The notes under the pieces are model-generated. The model saw nothing but the letters and a program-made list of their open reading frames with translations, did no database searches and had not been told where the DNA came from. This document shows positions 17,677 to 25,888 of a DNA stretch of 36,386 bases, in pieces. The DNA is from Bacteroidales bacterium (lineage in GTDB: Bacteria > Bacteroidota > Bacteroidia > Bacteroidales > UBA12077). The DNA is taken from positions 1 through 36,386 of the forward strand of contig JAQIBH010000044.1 in NCBI GenBank assembly GCA_027859205.1, written 5' to 3'. Position 1 is the stretch's first letter; every line of letters begins with the position of its first letter. The position numbers were made by a program, and so were the translations under genes.

Positions 17677-18444
17677 TTAGCTTTCCAGAAAATTTCCGAG
17701 AATTGATCTACTTTCTTTTTTAACATTCCCCCCTGTTGGAGACAATCTTTGAATGAGTTTTCTAATAGGCATTGATTGTAGCCAGATTCTTCCTGTTCCT
17801 TGCATCGTAGCCAGAAATAATCCTTCGCCACCAAACACCATCGATTTTAAACTACCCGAAGCCTCAATATTAAAATTTATTTGTGGCTCGTAAGCTACAA
17901 TGCATCCAGAATCAATTCGTAAAGTTTCGTTATTTAAAGTTTTTTCTATTATTGTTCCTCCCGCATGTACAAAAGCTAGTCCATCACCAATAAGTTTTTG
18001 CAAAATAAATCCTTCGCCTCCAAGTAAACCTGCACCGAGTTTTCTATTTAAATGAATAGATAATTTTGTGCCTAATGCAGCGCACAGGAATCCATCTTTT
18101 TGAACTATAATTTGACCATTACTATTTTTTAAATCAATGGGAATAATTTTACCAGGATATGGTGCTGCAAATGAAACTTTCCTTTTGCTTAATCCTTGAT
18201 TTGTGAAATGAGTCATGAAAATCGATTCCCCAGTTAGTAATCTGCTACCGGCAGAAAATAACTTATTCATTAATCCCTGATTTGGAGTAGAGCCATCACC
18301 TAATTTTGTTTCAAAAGAAATACCTTCTTCCATATAAAGCATTGCTCCTGCTTCGGCAATTACTGTTTCGTTTGGGTCAAGTTCAACTTCTACAAGTTGA
18401 ATATCATCACCAATTATTTTATAATCAATTTCGTGAGAGTTCAT
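17677..18444 (-). CDS. AIM24/TIGR00266 family protein
   Basis: A 255-residue protein of the AIM24 (TIGR00266) family: soluble, all-beta proteins of unknown biochemical role, named after a yeast mitochondrial biogenesis factor. Recognisable features are [15 protein letters not shown] (about 24-38) and G-E-S-I-F-M-T-H-F (about 73-81). The repeated glycine-rich turns [11 protein letters not shown] and [10 protein letters not shown] and the closing G-R-I-W-L-Q-S-M-P segment (about 217-225) are also present. There is no signal peptide. It is followed by 170 bases of spacer before mnmH and is probably transcribed alone. Confidence 0.9.
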   Translation of the reverse strand: MNSHEIDYKIIGDDIQLVEVELDPNETVIAEAGAMLYMEEGISFETKLGDGSTPNQGLMNKLFSAGSRLLTGESIFMTHFTNQGLSKRKVSFAAPYPGKIIPIDLKNSNGQIIVQKDGFLCAALGTKLSIHLNRKLGAGLLGGEGFILQKLIGDGLAFVHAGGTIIEKTLNNETLRIDSGCIVAYEPQINFNIEASGSLKSMVFGGEGLFLATMQGTGRIWLQSMPIRKLIQRLSPTGGNVKKESRSILGNFLES

Positions 18445-18537
18445 AAATTGTGATTTTAAATTTGACGTCTATATTGTGTACAGCAGTTTAACCAAACTCT
18501 TATCTGTAACACTATTTATCCTTGTGATTGATTAGTA

Positions 18538-21387
18538 TTAGGTAAACATTGATTGTTCAGAAAAATAACGAATAAGCACTTCTTTTATTTCCTCAATCCG
18601 AACAGGCTTCGACAAGTAATGGTTCATTCCACTATCAAAAGCTTTTGTTTTATCTTCTTCGCGTGCACTAGCAGTCATTGCAACAATTGGTAGTTGGTAT
18701 CCTGCGCTTCGAATTTCGGCAGTGGCTTCAAGTCCATCTTTTTCTGGCATCATAATATCCATAAAAATAATGTCGTATTTATTTTCTTTTACCTTGTTAA
18801 AACAGTCTTTACCATTTTGAGCAATAGTAATTTCATAACCCAAATTTTTAAAAATTGTTTGTGCAACTCTTTGATTAATAATATTATCTTCTGCCAACAA
18901 GATGCGGATTTTTTTCTTAATTTTATTTAACTCAGGCAGCACCTTATCGCGAACCTTTAGATTTGTAAAGTTATCCTTTAGAATTTCAAAAACCTCTGAT
19001 GCTTCGTATGGCTTAATTAAATAATAATCGATATTATTCATTTTGCATTTTACATAATTCCCAGGCTGATCATTTGAGCTAACTACTGCTATTATGAAAT
19101 TATTTGAGATTCCCCGTTCTTTTATTTTACATGCAAAATGAATACCGTCGAAGTTTGCGTTATCTTTAATTAAAATTACATGATATTTTTTATCTGGGTT
19201 TTTTAAGCTTTGTTCAATTTTAGCTAAGGCATCGTCGTTTGAATTAATTTGTTCGTTATTTGTACCAAAACTATTAAATGATTGCCAAAGTGTATTTTCC
19301 TCTTTTGGATTATTATTAATTATTAATACATTAATCTGATTATAATCAACAATTTTTGAGACATCAAGATCTTTCTTAAATTTTTCGTTTGAGTAAACTT
19401 GAATAGTGAAAGAGAATTTTGAACCACTATATTGAGGATCTTTTGTGATAGAAGAAGGACTTTCAACCCACATTTCACCACCCATTAATTCTACAAGTTG
19501 TTTCGAAATAGTAATACCTAAACCAGTACCACCAAATTTCCTTGTTGTTGAGCCATCAGCTTGAGAAAAGGATGCGAAAATATCACTCAGTTTTTCTTTA
19601 GGAATTCCAATACCAGTATCTTCAATCGAAAATTGAGTTGTAAGGTAGCCACTGTGGCTTTTTAACATTTCAACCGACAATACAATTTTGCCTTCGTATG
19701 TAAACTTTATAGCATTACCGATAAGATTAGAAATTACTTGTTTTAATCTAAAAGGATCTCCAATTATTTCATCAGGAACATTGCTTTGAACATCCAAAAT
19801 TAGCTCAATCCCTTTTTCTTGCGTTCGTGGATAAAACAATGACAATATAGAGTTTAGCTCTTCACGAAGTTTAAAAGGAGTTTCTTCAAGAATCATTTTC
19901 CCTGCTTCTATTTTAGAGAAATCTAAGATGTCATTTATAATTGAGAGCAATAAATCAGCAGATTTTATTATAATGTGAACTGCATCTGCTTGTTCGTCAT
20001 TTAACTTTAAAGTTTCAAGTGTATTAGCCATTCCTACAATACCATTTAAAGGAGTACGGATTTCGTGGCTCATTTTAGCCAGGAATTCAGATTTTGCTTT
20101 ATTTGCAGCAACCTCGCGTTTTCGAGCTTTCTCAATAGGTGTTATATCCATAAATGCTTCAAGCGAAACATCTTCATTATTAAGTCGAAATGGAATTTCC
20201 TTTTTGTAAAGAATAATTTCATTATCGTTATCATCGTAATAAACAAACTGGTTAAGATTATCCGTAAAAGAGAAGGAGTCACTTTCTTGAAAATTTCGGG
20301 AAATAAGAAACTGGTCTGTGATATTTTCCCCTACCAATTCATTCTCGTTTTTTAAACCAAAAATATTAATCGCTGTTTTATTTAAGCTTTTAACAAGGTT
20401 TTTCTCCCCAAGGACCATTATCCCTATTGGAAGAGATTCAAAGATCTCTTCGATTGTAGTTAACGATCCTTTGATTTTAGACTCTTCTATATTCTTCTTC
20501 CGAATTAAAAATATGAATAATACAATTATCAGAACTAAAATAAAAGTTGTAGATCCAACAACAATAATTGACGAGGTTACAATTGAGTTTATAATGGTTC
20601 TGGTTTCGAGAGAAAATACAATTCCCATATCTTTAGTTAAAATTCGTACAGGATAATAAGCTGATAAATATTTATTTTTAGAATTTTCATAAGCTACTTC
20701 GTGCAGTAAAGAACCATTAAATCCATTTTTAATATCAGTGGTAATTCTTGAAATGTTATTTACCGAGATTGTATCATGAACCAGATTATTTGAAATAATT
20801 TGTCCATTAGTATTTATGAGCCATTGCCATAAAGTAGTTCCAAGATGATAATTATCGAAAACGGAGTTGATATATTTATTTATATCAGTTTTAACTAATA
20901 TATTAATAACAGGTTCATTATCAATAAAAACAGGAAGCGCATAAGTATAACTTCCGTCATTATTTGAACTTACTTCTTCTTTTTTTACAAGCGTTTTTTG
21001 TCTTTGGGATAAATAATAATCACTGATAAAATGGTTTGTTTTATCTTTAAAAAGGCTAAATACATTTTTATTGTTATCAATGATTTTTATGTTCGAAATT
21101 AGATTTTGATATTTGAAATAAAATAACTCAAGCTTTTTCACTTTTAATTCAATATCATCAGGGTTTTTAAAAAAATTAGCAATATCGGTTGAAAAAACGA
21201 TATAATTTATTTCATTTTCAAATTCATATCCAGATTGCTCAATCTCCCATCCGCAAATCTGCGCTTGGTTTGCTAGCATATCTGTATGAAAACTCAGCTG
21301 TTGATCATAAATCCGATAACCTTGATAAACATTAACGCTTAGGATTATAATTATTACAATAGATATTATATAATAGATTTTTTTCAT
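18538..21387 (-). CDS. Hybrid sensor histidine kinase with dCache-like sensor and pseudo-receiver
   Basis: A 949-residue kinase. TM1 is at about 4-20, an extracytoplasmic dCache-like domain at ~25-265 and TM2 at ~272-295. A PAS domain lies at ~312-415. HisKA has H441 in F-L-A-K-M-S-H-E-I-R-T-P-L-N-G. The HATPase domain has N558 in S-N-L-I-G-N-A-I-K-F, D-T-G-I-G-I at 590-595 and G-G-T-G-L-G-I at 619-625. Two receiver-like domains follow. The second (~826-943) is intact, with E833-D834, D877 and K927. The first (~685-805) has lost the acidic pair (N-N-N) and has K741 where the phosphoacceptor Asp should be, so it is a pseudo-receiver. The gene lies shortly downstream of the dCache lipoprotein gene, with which it is probably co-transcribed. 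No DNA-binding domain is present. Confidence 0.92.
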   Translation of the reverse strand: MKKIYYIISIVIIIILSVNVYQGYRIYDQQLSFHTDMLANQAQICGWEIEQSGYEFENEINYIVFSTDIANFFKNPDDIELKVKKLELFYFKYQNLISNIKIIDNNKNVFSLFKDKTNHFISDYYLSQRQKTLVKKEEVSSNNDGSYTYALPVFIDNEPVINILVKTDINKYINSVFDNYHLGTTLWQWLINTNGQIISNNLVHDTISVNNISRITTDIKNGFNGSLLHEVAYENSKNKYLSAYYPVRILTKDMGIVFSLETRTIINSIVTSSIIVVGSTTFILVLIIVLFIFLIRKKNIEESKIKGSLTTIEEIFESLPIGIMVLGEKNLVKSLNKTAINIFGLKNENELVGENITDQFLISRNFQESDSFSFTDNLNQFVYYDDNDNEIILYKKEIPFRLNNEDVSLEAFMDITPIEKARKREVAANKAKSEFLAKMSHEIRTPLNGIVGMANTLETLKLNDEQADAVHIIIKSADLLLSIINDILDFSKIEAGKMILEETPFKLREELNSILSLFYPRTQEKGIELILDVQSNVPDEIIGDPFRLKQVISNLIGNAIKFTYEGKIVLSVEMLKSHSGYLTTQFSIEDTGIGIPKEKLSDIFASFSQADGSTTRKFGGTGLGITISKQLVELMGGEMWVESPSSITKDPQYSGSKFSFTIQVYSNEKFKKDLDVSKIVDYNQINVLIINNNPKEENTLWQSFNSFGTNNEQINSNDDALAKIEQSLKNPDKKYHVILIKDNANFDGIHFACKIKERGISNNFIIAVVSSNDQPGNYVKCKMNNIDYYLIKPYEASEVFEILKDNFTNLKVRDKVLPELNKIKKKIRILLAEDNIINQRVAQTIFKNLGYEITIAQNGKDCFNKVKENKYDIIFMDIMMPEKDGLEATAEIRSAGYQLPIVAMTASAREEDKTKAFDSGMNHYLSKPVRIEEIKEVLIRYFSEQSMFT

Positions 21388-21403
21388 AATTAAAAACTTA
21401 GTA

Positions 21404-22390
21404 TCAATTAATAATTTTTAGTAATAACCAATCGGTCTCTTTAATTATAGACTTGTAAATGGTATATTTATTATTGTCGACATAAAAATTTTCAATATTT
21501 TCGCCGGATAATAAAGATTTTATTGCTTTACTTAAACTTTTATTTTTATGATCTGTTAAATTAGGATTATCAAAATCATATATATCTTCAGTTATTGTTT
21601 TGTAATAACCAAATTCCCTTAATTGAGGTATGTTGGCTAATTTCCCTGCCTCCTTAGTACAACAAATAATTTTACCTTTTTGATCAATTAATAAAAGTAA
21701 TTCTGTTCCCGATGAAAAGTATTTCTTTTTAAGACCTTGCAGTGCAATATCTCCCGACAAGATACCTATAAATTGATCTCTATAGTATATTGGTTCTATG
21801 CATGAAATAATCCAACCTCTTCCATATGGATCAGCAAATGGTTTGTTAATCCAATATGCCTCATCGTTAATAAAAGGCTTGTTATTAGCTGTTTGATATG
21901 GAGCGAATCCTTTTAAATTAATATCAGGCTTTAAACAAGTTGTAACATCAATGTATGGATAAATTCTTAGAAAGGAATTTGTGTCTAAAAAATATAATTG
22001 TGAGATTAAAGGATTTTTTTTAATTGAACTAATAAATAAAGAGTCAAAAACTTCACTATTAATAATGATTTTTTTTAATTGACTTGAAATAGTAATGTCT
22101 GCAGGGCAATATACCGCAGACTTTGATTCATTATATTTACTTATAAGTGCCTTGTCAGAAGAGAACTGATAAAAATCTTTTGAAAAACCGCGAACTTTTT
22201 TATCAAAAGGGACTCTGTGCTGAAGAAAATTGGCAGTATAAAAGACATTACTTTTAATTGAATTTAAATCAGCGTTAATTGAGTTCGCAATATGATTTAC
22301 GTGTTTTAAGTTTAAATCTTCTGTTTTTTGATTTTGGCAAGAGTAAAAGATCCAAATAAAAATAATAAAAACGTAAAAAAATCTCTTCAT
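21404..22390 (-). CDS. dCache-domain lipoprotein
   Basis: A 328-residue predicted lipoprotein. An in-frame TTG at 22405 would add five residues, but ATG at 22390 gives a clean signal, MKRFFYVFIIFIWIFYSC, with lipobox cysteine C18. The mature part reads as a double Cache (PDC) sensor domain. It has a long N-terminal helix, then I-Y-P-Y-I-D-V, then the ligand-pocket-like W-I-N-K-P-F-A-D-P-Y-G-R-G-W-I-I-S and G-I-L-S-G-D-I-A-L. A membrane-distal half ends in W-L-L-L-K-I. There is no kinase, HAMP or methyl-accepting domain. The stop is 16 bases before the hybrid kinase start, so it may bind a ligand and pass the signal to that kinase. Whether it faces the periplasm or the surface is not known. 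Confidence 0.82.
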   Translation of the reverse strand: MKRFFYVFIIFIWIFYSCQNQKTEDLNLKHVNHIANSINADLNSIKSNVFYTANFLQHRVPFDKKVRGFSKDFYQFSSDKALISKYNESKSAVYCPADITISSQLKKIIINSEVFDSLFISSIKKNPLISQLYFLDTNSFLRIYPYIDVTTCLKPDINLKGFAPYQTANNKPFINDEAYWINKPFADPYGRGWIISCIEPIYYRDQFIGILSGDIALQGLKKKYFSSGTELLLLIDQKGKIICCTKEAGKLANIPQLREFGYYKTITEDIYDFDNPNLTDHKNKSLSKAIKSLLSGENIENFYVDNNKYTIYKSIIKETDWLLLKIIN

Positions 22391-22500
22391 AACCAATTTT
22401 ATCAAAATAAAAATAATTAGACAAGTTAAGAAAAATAATAAGATGATTATAGGATTTATGACAAAAGGAGATGAATTGTATATAAAAGAATAGAATTTAT

Positions 22501-23433
22501 TTATAAACGGTGCTTTGATTCGTCGCCAAAAAGGATGCTTAAATAATTTTCGTATCTCAACAAACTAACAATGCCATTTTCAACAGCATCCTTAATAGCA
22601 CATCCAGGTTCATGAACATGAGTGCAATTATGGTACTTGCAGTTTTTTGAGATCTTAAATATTTCAGGAAAGAAATGAAAGAGCTCCTCTTTATTGATAT
22701 CATGTAGTCCAAAGCCTCTAATACCAGGCGTATCGATAATATATCCACCAAACGATAATTCATACATCTCAGCAAAAGTAGTAGTATGTTTTCCTGATTT
22801 ATGAGAATCTGATATTTCAGATGTTTTTAAATCCAGTGAAGAATCAATAAGGTTTATTAGCGATGATTTTCCAACACCGGAGTTCCCTGCAATTAGTGAT
22901 GTTTTATTTTGTAATAGAGTTTTAACATTATCGATATTTGTTTTATTCTTAACCGAAGTTGTAAGGCATTCGTAGCCTGCGCTTTCGTATATAAAAACGA
23001 GCTCATTTAAATATTGTGCTTGTTTCTCATTGTATAAATCAGTTTTATTAAAAATGATTTTTGCAGGAATTTCATATGCTTCAGCGGTAATCAAAAATCG
23101 ATCAATAAAAATAGTATATGTTACAGGAAATGCAATAGTAACCATAATAATTGCCTGATCAATATTGGCAGCAATAATATGAGTTTGCTTTGAAAGATTT
23201 GTTGATTTTCGAATAATATAATTTCTTCGAGCTATAATATTTTTAATTACACCCGTTTCATATTCTTCAGAAACATCATATTCAACAATATCACCAACTG
23301 CAACGGGATTTGTGCTTTTAATTCCTTTTATTCGTAATTTACCACGAATATTGCACGAAACAAACTCTCCAGTTTCGGAATCTTTAACTGAATACCAGCT
23401 GCCAGTTGATTTTATTATTAGTCCTTTTTTCAA
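22501..23433 (-). CDS. rsgA: Ribosome small-subunit GTPase RsgA (TTG start)
   Basis: A 310-residue circularly permuted GTPase that helps mature the 30S subunit. An N-terminal OB domain (about 1-75, G-L-I-I-K-S-T-G-S-W-Y) comes first. The G motifs follow in permuted order: G4 N-K-T-D (129-132), G1 G-N-S-G-V-G-K-S (183-190) and G3 D-T-P-G (234-237). A C-terminal zinc site is formed by C265, C270, H272 and C278. The start codon is TTG; no ATG lies between it and the conserved OB strand. The insertion sequence begins 80 bases upstream, so its own promoter region has been shortened. Confidence 0.95.
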   Translation of the reverse strand: MKKGLIIKSTGSWYSVKDSETGEFVSCNIRGKLRIKGIKSTNPVAVGDIVEYDVSEEYETGVIKNIIARRNYIIRKSTNLSKQTHIIAANIDQAIIMVTIAFPVTYTIFIDRFLITAEAYEIPAKIIFNKTDLYNEKQAQYLNELVFIYESAGYECLTTSVKNKTNIDNVKTLLQNKTSLIAGNSGVGKSSLINLIDSSLDLKTSEISDSHKSGKHTTTFAEMYELSFGGYIIDTPGIRGFGLHDINKEELFHFFPEIFKISKNCKYHNCTHVHEPGCAIKDAVENGIVSLLRYENYLSILFGDESKHRL

Positions 23434-23463
23434 ATATTGTGTATTGTAAATAGTTATTACACA

Positions 23464-23513
23464 TCGACAAGCTCAGTGTGACAATTTGAACTACAGCAAT
23501 TTGTCATATTGAG
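23464..23513. repeat. Left part of a dispersed palindromic (REP-like) repeat, split by the IS
   Basis: CTCAGTGTGACAA (23472-23484) pairs with TTGTCATATTGAG (23501-23513) over 13 bases, two of them G.T pairs, around a 16-base loop. The preceding TCGACAAG (23464-23471) has no partner here. Its partner CTTGTCGA lies at 24921-24928, beyond the insertion sequence. Restoring the two sides gives one continuous 21-bp stem. The CGACAAGCTCAGTGTGACA core is a sequence I recognise as a widespread dispersed palindrome. Confidence 0.85.
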
Positions 23514-23516
23514 ACC

Positions 23517-23528
23517 CTATGTTTGTAA
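23517..23528 (+). repeat. Left subterminal inverted repeat of the IS
   Basis: CTATGTTTGTAA here matches the reverse complement of 24907-24917 (CTATGTTGTAA) with one extra T. The position, 3 bases inside the inferred left tip, supports the IS1111-type assignment. Confidence 0.7.
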
Positions 23529-23557
23529 AGCATAAGTCTTTAAGATTTTTAGTAAAT

Positions 23558-23565
23558 TAGTTTTG
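23558..23565 (+). promoter_or_regulatory. Possible -7 element for the transposase gene
   Basis: TAGTTTTG fits TAnnTTTG and lies 33 bases before the transposase ATG. No convincing -33 element sits at the right distance in the integrated form. In this family promoters are often completed only when the two ends join in the circular intermediate. Confidence 0.3.
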
Positions 23566-23597
23566 ACAAAACATTACTAACTTAAACTTAAAAACTT

Positions 23598-24677
23598 ATG
23601 CTGAATAAAGTTACAACTTTAAATTTTAAAGGAGAAAATATCTACGTGGGAATTGATACACATAAAAGGAATTGGGGAGTAGCCTTATATACTAAAGATA
23701 TGGCATTAAAAACATTTACACAGAATCCTGATCCTGATTTGTTAGTTAGTTTTCTTCATAAGAACTATCCTTCAGCAGAATATCATTGTGCCTACGAAGC
23801 TGGGTTTTGTGGTTTTTGGATTCAAAAACATCTAGAATCCAAAGGTGTACATTGTATTGTAGTTAATCCTGCAGATATTCCAACAACAAATAAAGAGAAA
23901 GAATTTAAAACAGATCCTAGAGATTGTCGTAAAATTGCAAAATCACTAAGAAGTGATTTGCTTACGCCAATTCATATACACTCCAATCATAATATTGCGT
24001 GTAGAAGTATAGTTAGAACATATAATGATGTAGTTAAAAATCAAACACGATTTAAGAATAAAATTAAAAGTTTAATTAATTTTTACGGTATAAAATATCC
24101 CTGTGAATTCAATTCAGACGTTCCAATTTGGTCTAAATTATTTATTTCTTGGTTAATCCAATTAAGACTGGATTGTGAAGAAAATACATGGACTTTTCAA
24201 TACTATGTAGATGAATATATAAAAGCAAAAGAACAAGTAAAGATTATAACTAAGAAAGTTAAAGAATTATCAAAAACAAAACAGTTTTCAAAATCAGTTA
24301 ATTTATTGTGTTCTATTCCAGGGATAGGAATAATAACAGCAATGAAAATATTAACAGAATTAGAAGATATCAAAAGATTTAAAAATTTGGATCAATTATG
24401 TGGTTATATTGGTTTAGTGCCAACGACTAAATCATCTGGCGATAAGGACAAGGTAGGAGAAATGACAAATAGGGGAAATAAATATTTAAAGACAGCAATT
24501 ATTGAAAGTGCATGGAGTTCTACTCGTAATGATCCTGCGATGTCACAAAAGTATATTGAATTAAGAAAACGTATGGAAAAAAACAAAGCAATTGTGCGAA
24601 TAGCAAAAAAACTTATTGCTAGGATAATGTTTGTACTTATAAATGAAAAAGAATATGAAACAAGATTAAATATTTAA
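23598..24677 (+). CDS. IS110-family DEDD recombinase (transposase)
   Basis: A 359-residue bridge-RNA-type recombinase. The N-terminal RuvC-like DEDD domain begins with V-G-I-D-T-H-K-R-N-W-G-V. The four acidic residues are D20, E67 (C-A-Y-E-A-G), D106 and D109 (K-T-D-P-R-D). A helical linker (~200-235) leads to the Tnp_20 domain. There S-I-P-G-I-G-I-I-T-A (239-248) is followed by Y-I-G-L-V-P-T-T-K-S-S-G, where S279 or S280 is the likely catalytic serine, and N-R-G-N-K-Y-L-K-T-A (291-300). No stop or frameshift interrupts it. In characterised relatives the protein works as a tetramer with its non-coding RNA to join circular element DNA to a target at a dinucleotide core. Confidence 0.95.
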   Translation: MLNKVTTLNFKGENIYVGIDTHKRNWGVALYTKDMALKTFTQNPDPDLLVSFLHKNYPSAEYHCAYEAGFCGFWIQKHLESKGVHCIVVNPADIPTTNKEKEFKTDPRDCRKIAKSLRSDLLTPIHIHSNHNIACRSIVRTYNDVVKNQTRFKNKIKSLINFYGIKYPCEFNSDVPIWSKLFISWLIQLRLDCEENTWTFQYYVDEYIKAKEQVKIITKKVKELSKTKQFSKSVNLLCSIPGIGIITAMKILTELEDIKRFKNLDQLCGYIGLVPTTKSSGDKDKVGEMTNRGNKYLKTAIIESAWSSTRNDPAMSQKYIELRKRMEKNKAIVRIAKKLIARIMFVLINEKEYETRLNI

Positions 24678-24705
24678 GGAAAAAACATAACACTATAAAA
24701 TCTTA

Positions 24706-24874
24706 GTAAAAATGTAGAAACCGCTACGACAAGCTGGCAGCTGTAAAAAACATTTTAACACGTCTGCAATTACTGAGAGTGCGGTTCTACTTTTACAATA
24801 ATCTAATTAGGGGTATACAGCATCATTAATAATAAAATGGTCGTCTGTTGATAGAAGCATGGTTTTATAGTAAA
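24706..24874 (+). ncRNA. Candidate bridge RNA (seekRNA) of the IS, in its right end
   Basis: Two stem-loops are drawn by hand. Loop 1: an outer stem GTAAAA-GTAGAA-CCGC (24706-24724, with bulges AT and A) pairs with GCGGTTCTACTTTTAC (24781-24796). Inside is an internal loop with CGACAAGCT (24727-24735) on the 5' side and ACTGAG (24772-24777) on the 3' side. It is capped by a hairpin GCAG/CTGC, TGT/ACA and AAAA/TTTT (24737-24767). CGACAAGCT is the complement of the right target flank (24919-24927). ACTGAG matches the left flank ATTGAG in 5 of 6 bases. Loop 2: ACAG/CTGT (24817-24820, 24845-24848) is flanked by TAGGG (24808-24812) and ATAGAAG (24851-24857), which resemble the element's own tips. 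Both loops copy the target- and donor-binding plan of known bridge RNAs. Exact ends and expression are unknown. Confidence 0.65.
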
Positions 24875-24906
24875 TAATTTATTAAAATCTATGAAGAAAA
24901 CTTGTA

Positions 24907-24917
24907 TTACAACATAG
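24907..24917 (-). repeat. Right subterminal inverted repeat of the IS
   Basis: TTACAACATAG is the inverted partner of 23517-23528 and ends 1 base inside the inferred right tip. Confidence 0.7.
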
Positions 24918-24918
24918 A

Positions 24919-24928
24919 AGCTTGTCGA
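24919..24928. repeat. Right part of the palindromic repeat split by the IS
   Basis: AGCTTGTCGA is the missing arm of the repeat at 23464-23513. CTTGTCGA (24921-24928) pairs with TCGACAAG (23464-23471). AG (24919-24920) is the second copy of the core dinucleotide. The remaining bases up to 25082 show nothing recognisable beyond AT-rich spacer before xth. Confidence 0.82.
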
Positions 24929-25082
24929 AATATGATTGCTGCGGATTCTTTTTTTGTTAGAAACTATTTGTGGTTTTTTTTAATTGAACACATAAATAGC
25001 AGAATGGTTTTTCTAATTACTACGAAAGTATTAAATATTTCAATATTATTTCCATATTTGTCATGATTTTAAAAGCTAAAGG

Positions 25083-25853
25083 ATGATTAAAAATATATAT
25101 TCTTACAACGTAAACGGCATTCGTGCTGCTCTAAACAAAGGATTTGTTGATTGGTTAAAAAAAGCTGATCCTGATATTGTATTAATTCAGGAAACAAAAG
25201 CACATAAAGAGCAAGTCGACACAGCTTTATTTGATGAACTAGGGTATTATCATTATTGGTTTTCGGCAGTAAAAAAAGGATATAGCAGCGTTGCTATCTT
25301 ATCAAAAGAAGAACCAGATAACATTGTAAAAGGAATTGGCATGGAAAAGTATGATGTGGAAGGAAGAGCTATTCGTGTTGATTTCGGAGACATCACAATT
25401 ATAAACTCCTACTTTCCTTCGGGAACGACAGGAACAATTCGACAGGATTTTAAAATGGAATATTTGGCAGATATGCAGAAATATATTGATGAATTAAAAA
25501 AAGATCGAACCAAAATTATATTAAGTGGCGATTATAATATTTGCCATAAGCCAGTAGACATTAATCATCCTGAACGACATAAAAAAAGCTCTGGTTTTTT
25601 ACCGGAAGAACGTGAGTGGCTTGATCAATTTATAGCTAGCGGTTTTATTGATACTTTCCGTGAATACAACCAAGAATCAGAACAATACAGCTGGTGGAGT
25701 TATCGTGCTGGTTCAAGAGTGAAAAATTTAGGCTGGAGAATCGACTATCATATGATAAGTGAAGCTCTAAAACCTCAATTAAAAAATGCAGCTATATTAC
25801 AAAATGTGCATCATTCAGATCATTGTCCTGTTTTAGTTGAAATAGACTTTTAA
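25083..25853 (+). CDS. xth: Exodeoxyribonuclease III (AP endonuclease)
   Basis: A 256-residue enzyme of the Xth/ExoA family, which cuts DNA at abasic sites and trims 3' ends in base excision repair. The catalytic residues of the endonuclease/exonuclease/phosphatase fold are visible: N11 (Y-N-V-N-G-I-R-A-A), E37 (I-Q-E-T-K-A), Y110, D150 and N152 (S-G-D-Y-N-I), and D246-H247 (H-H-S-D-H-C-P-V). The [13 protein letters not shown]-recognition loop is at about 203-212. Length is typical. It is monocistronic, with a dispersed palindrome about 40 bases after the stop that could act as terminator. Confidence 0.96.
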   Translation: MIKNIYSYNVNGIRAALNKGFVDWLKKADPDIVLIQETKAHKEQVDTALFDELGYYHYWFSAVKKGYSSVAILSKEEPDNIVKGIGMEKYDVEGRAIRVDFGDITIINSYFPSGTTGTIRQDFKMEYLADMQKYIDELKKDRTKIILSGDYNICHKPVDINHPERHKKSSGFLPEEREWLDQFIASGFIDTFREYNQESEQYSWWSYRAGSRVKNLGWRIDYHMISEALKPQLKNAAILQNVHHSDHCPVLVEIDF

Positions 25854-25888
25854 TTAAAATCTCGATAAAGCTCTAGAATAAAACACAT

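Larger units (their letters stand above)
23514..24918 (+). mobile_element. IS110-family (IS1111-type) insertion sequence, complete
   Basis: The limits are set by the repeat it interrupts: TTGAG at 23509-23513 and CTTGTCG at 24921-24927 were originally adjacent. The element is flanked by AG on both sides (23512-23513, 24919-24920), as expected for the dinucleotide core of this family, which makes no longer target duplication. Length is about 1405 bp, usual for IS110 elements. The tips carry imperfect subterminal inverted repeats, CTATGTTTGTAA (23517-23528) against TTACAACATAG (24907-24917), set 3 bases in on the left and 1 on the right. The left non-coding end is 84 bases. The right one is 241 bases and holds a structured RNA candidate, the arrangement known for the IS1111 group. 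The transposase is intact, so the element may be active. Confidence 0.88.

Noticed and set aside
24706-24796. Stem-loop after the transposase as an intrinsic terminator
   Set aside because: The loop is about 56 bases with a second hairpin and guide-like sequences, and no T run follows the closing stem beyond TTTT. A structured RNA explains it better.
25053-25060. CATATTTG as the xth promoter -7 element
   Set aside because: The first consensus base is wrong and no -33 element lies at a fitting distance.
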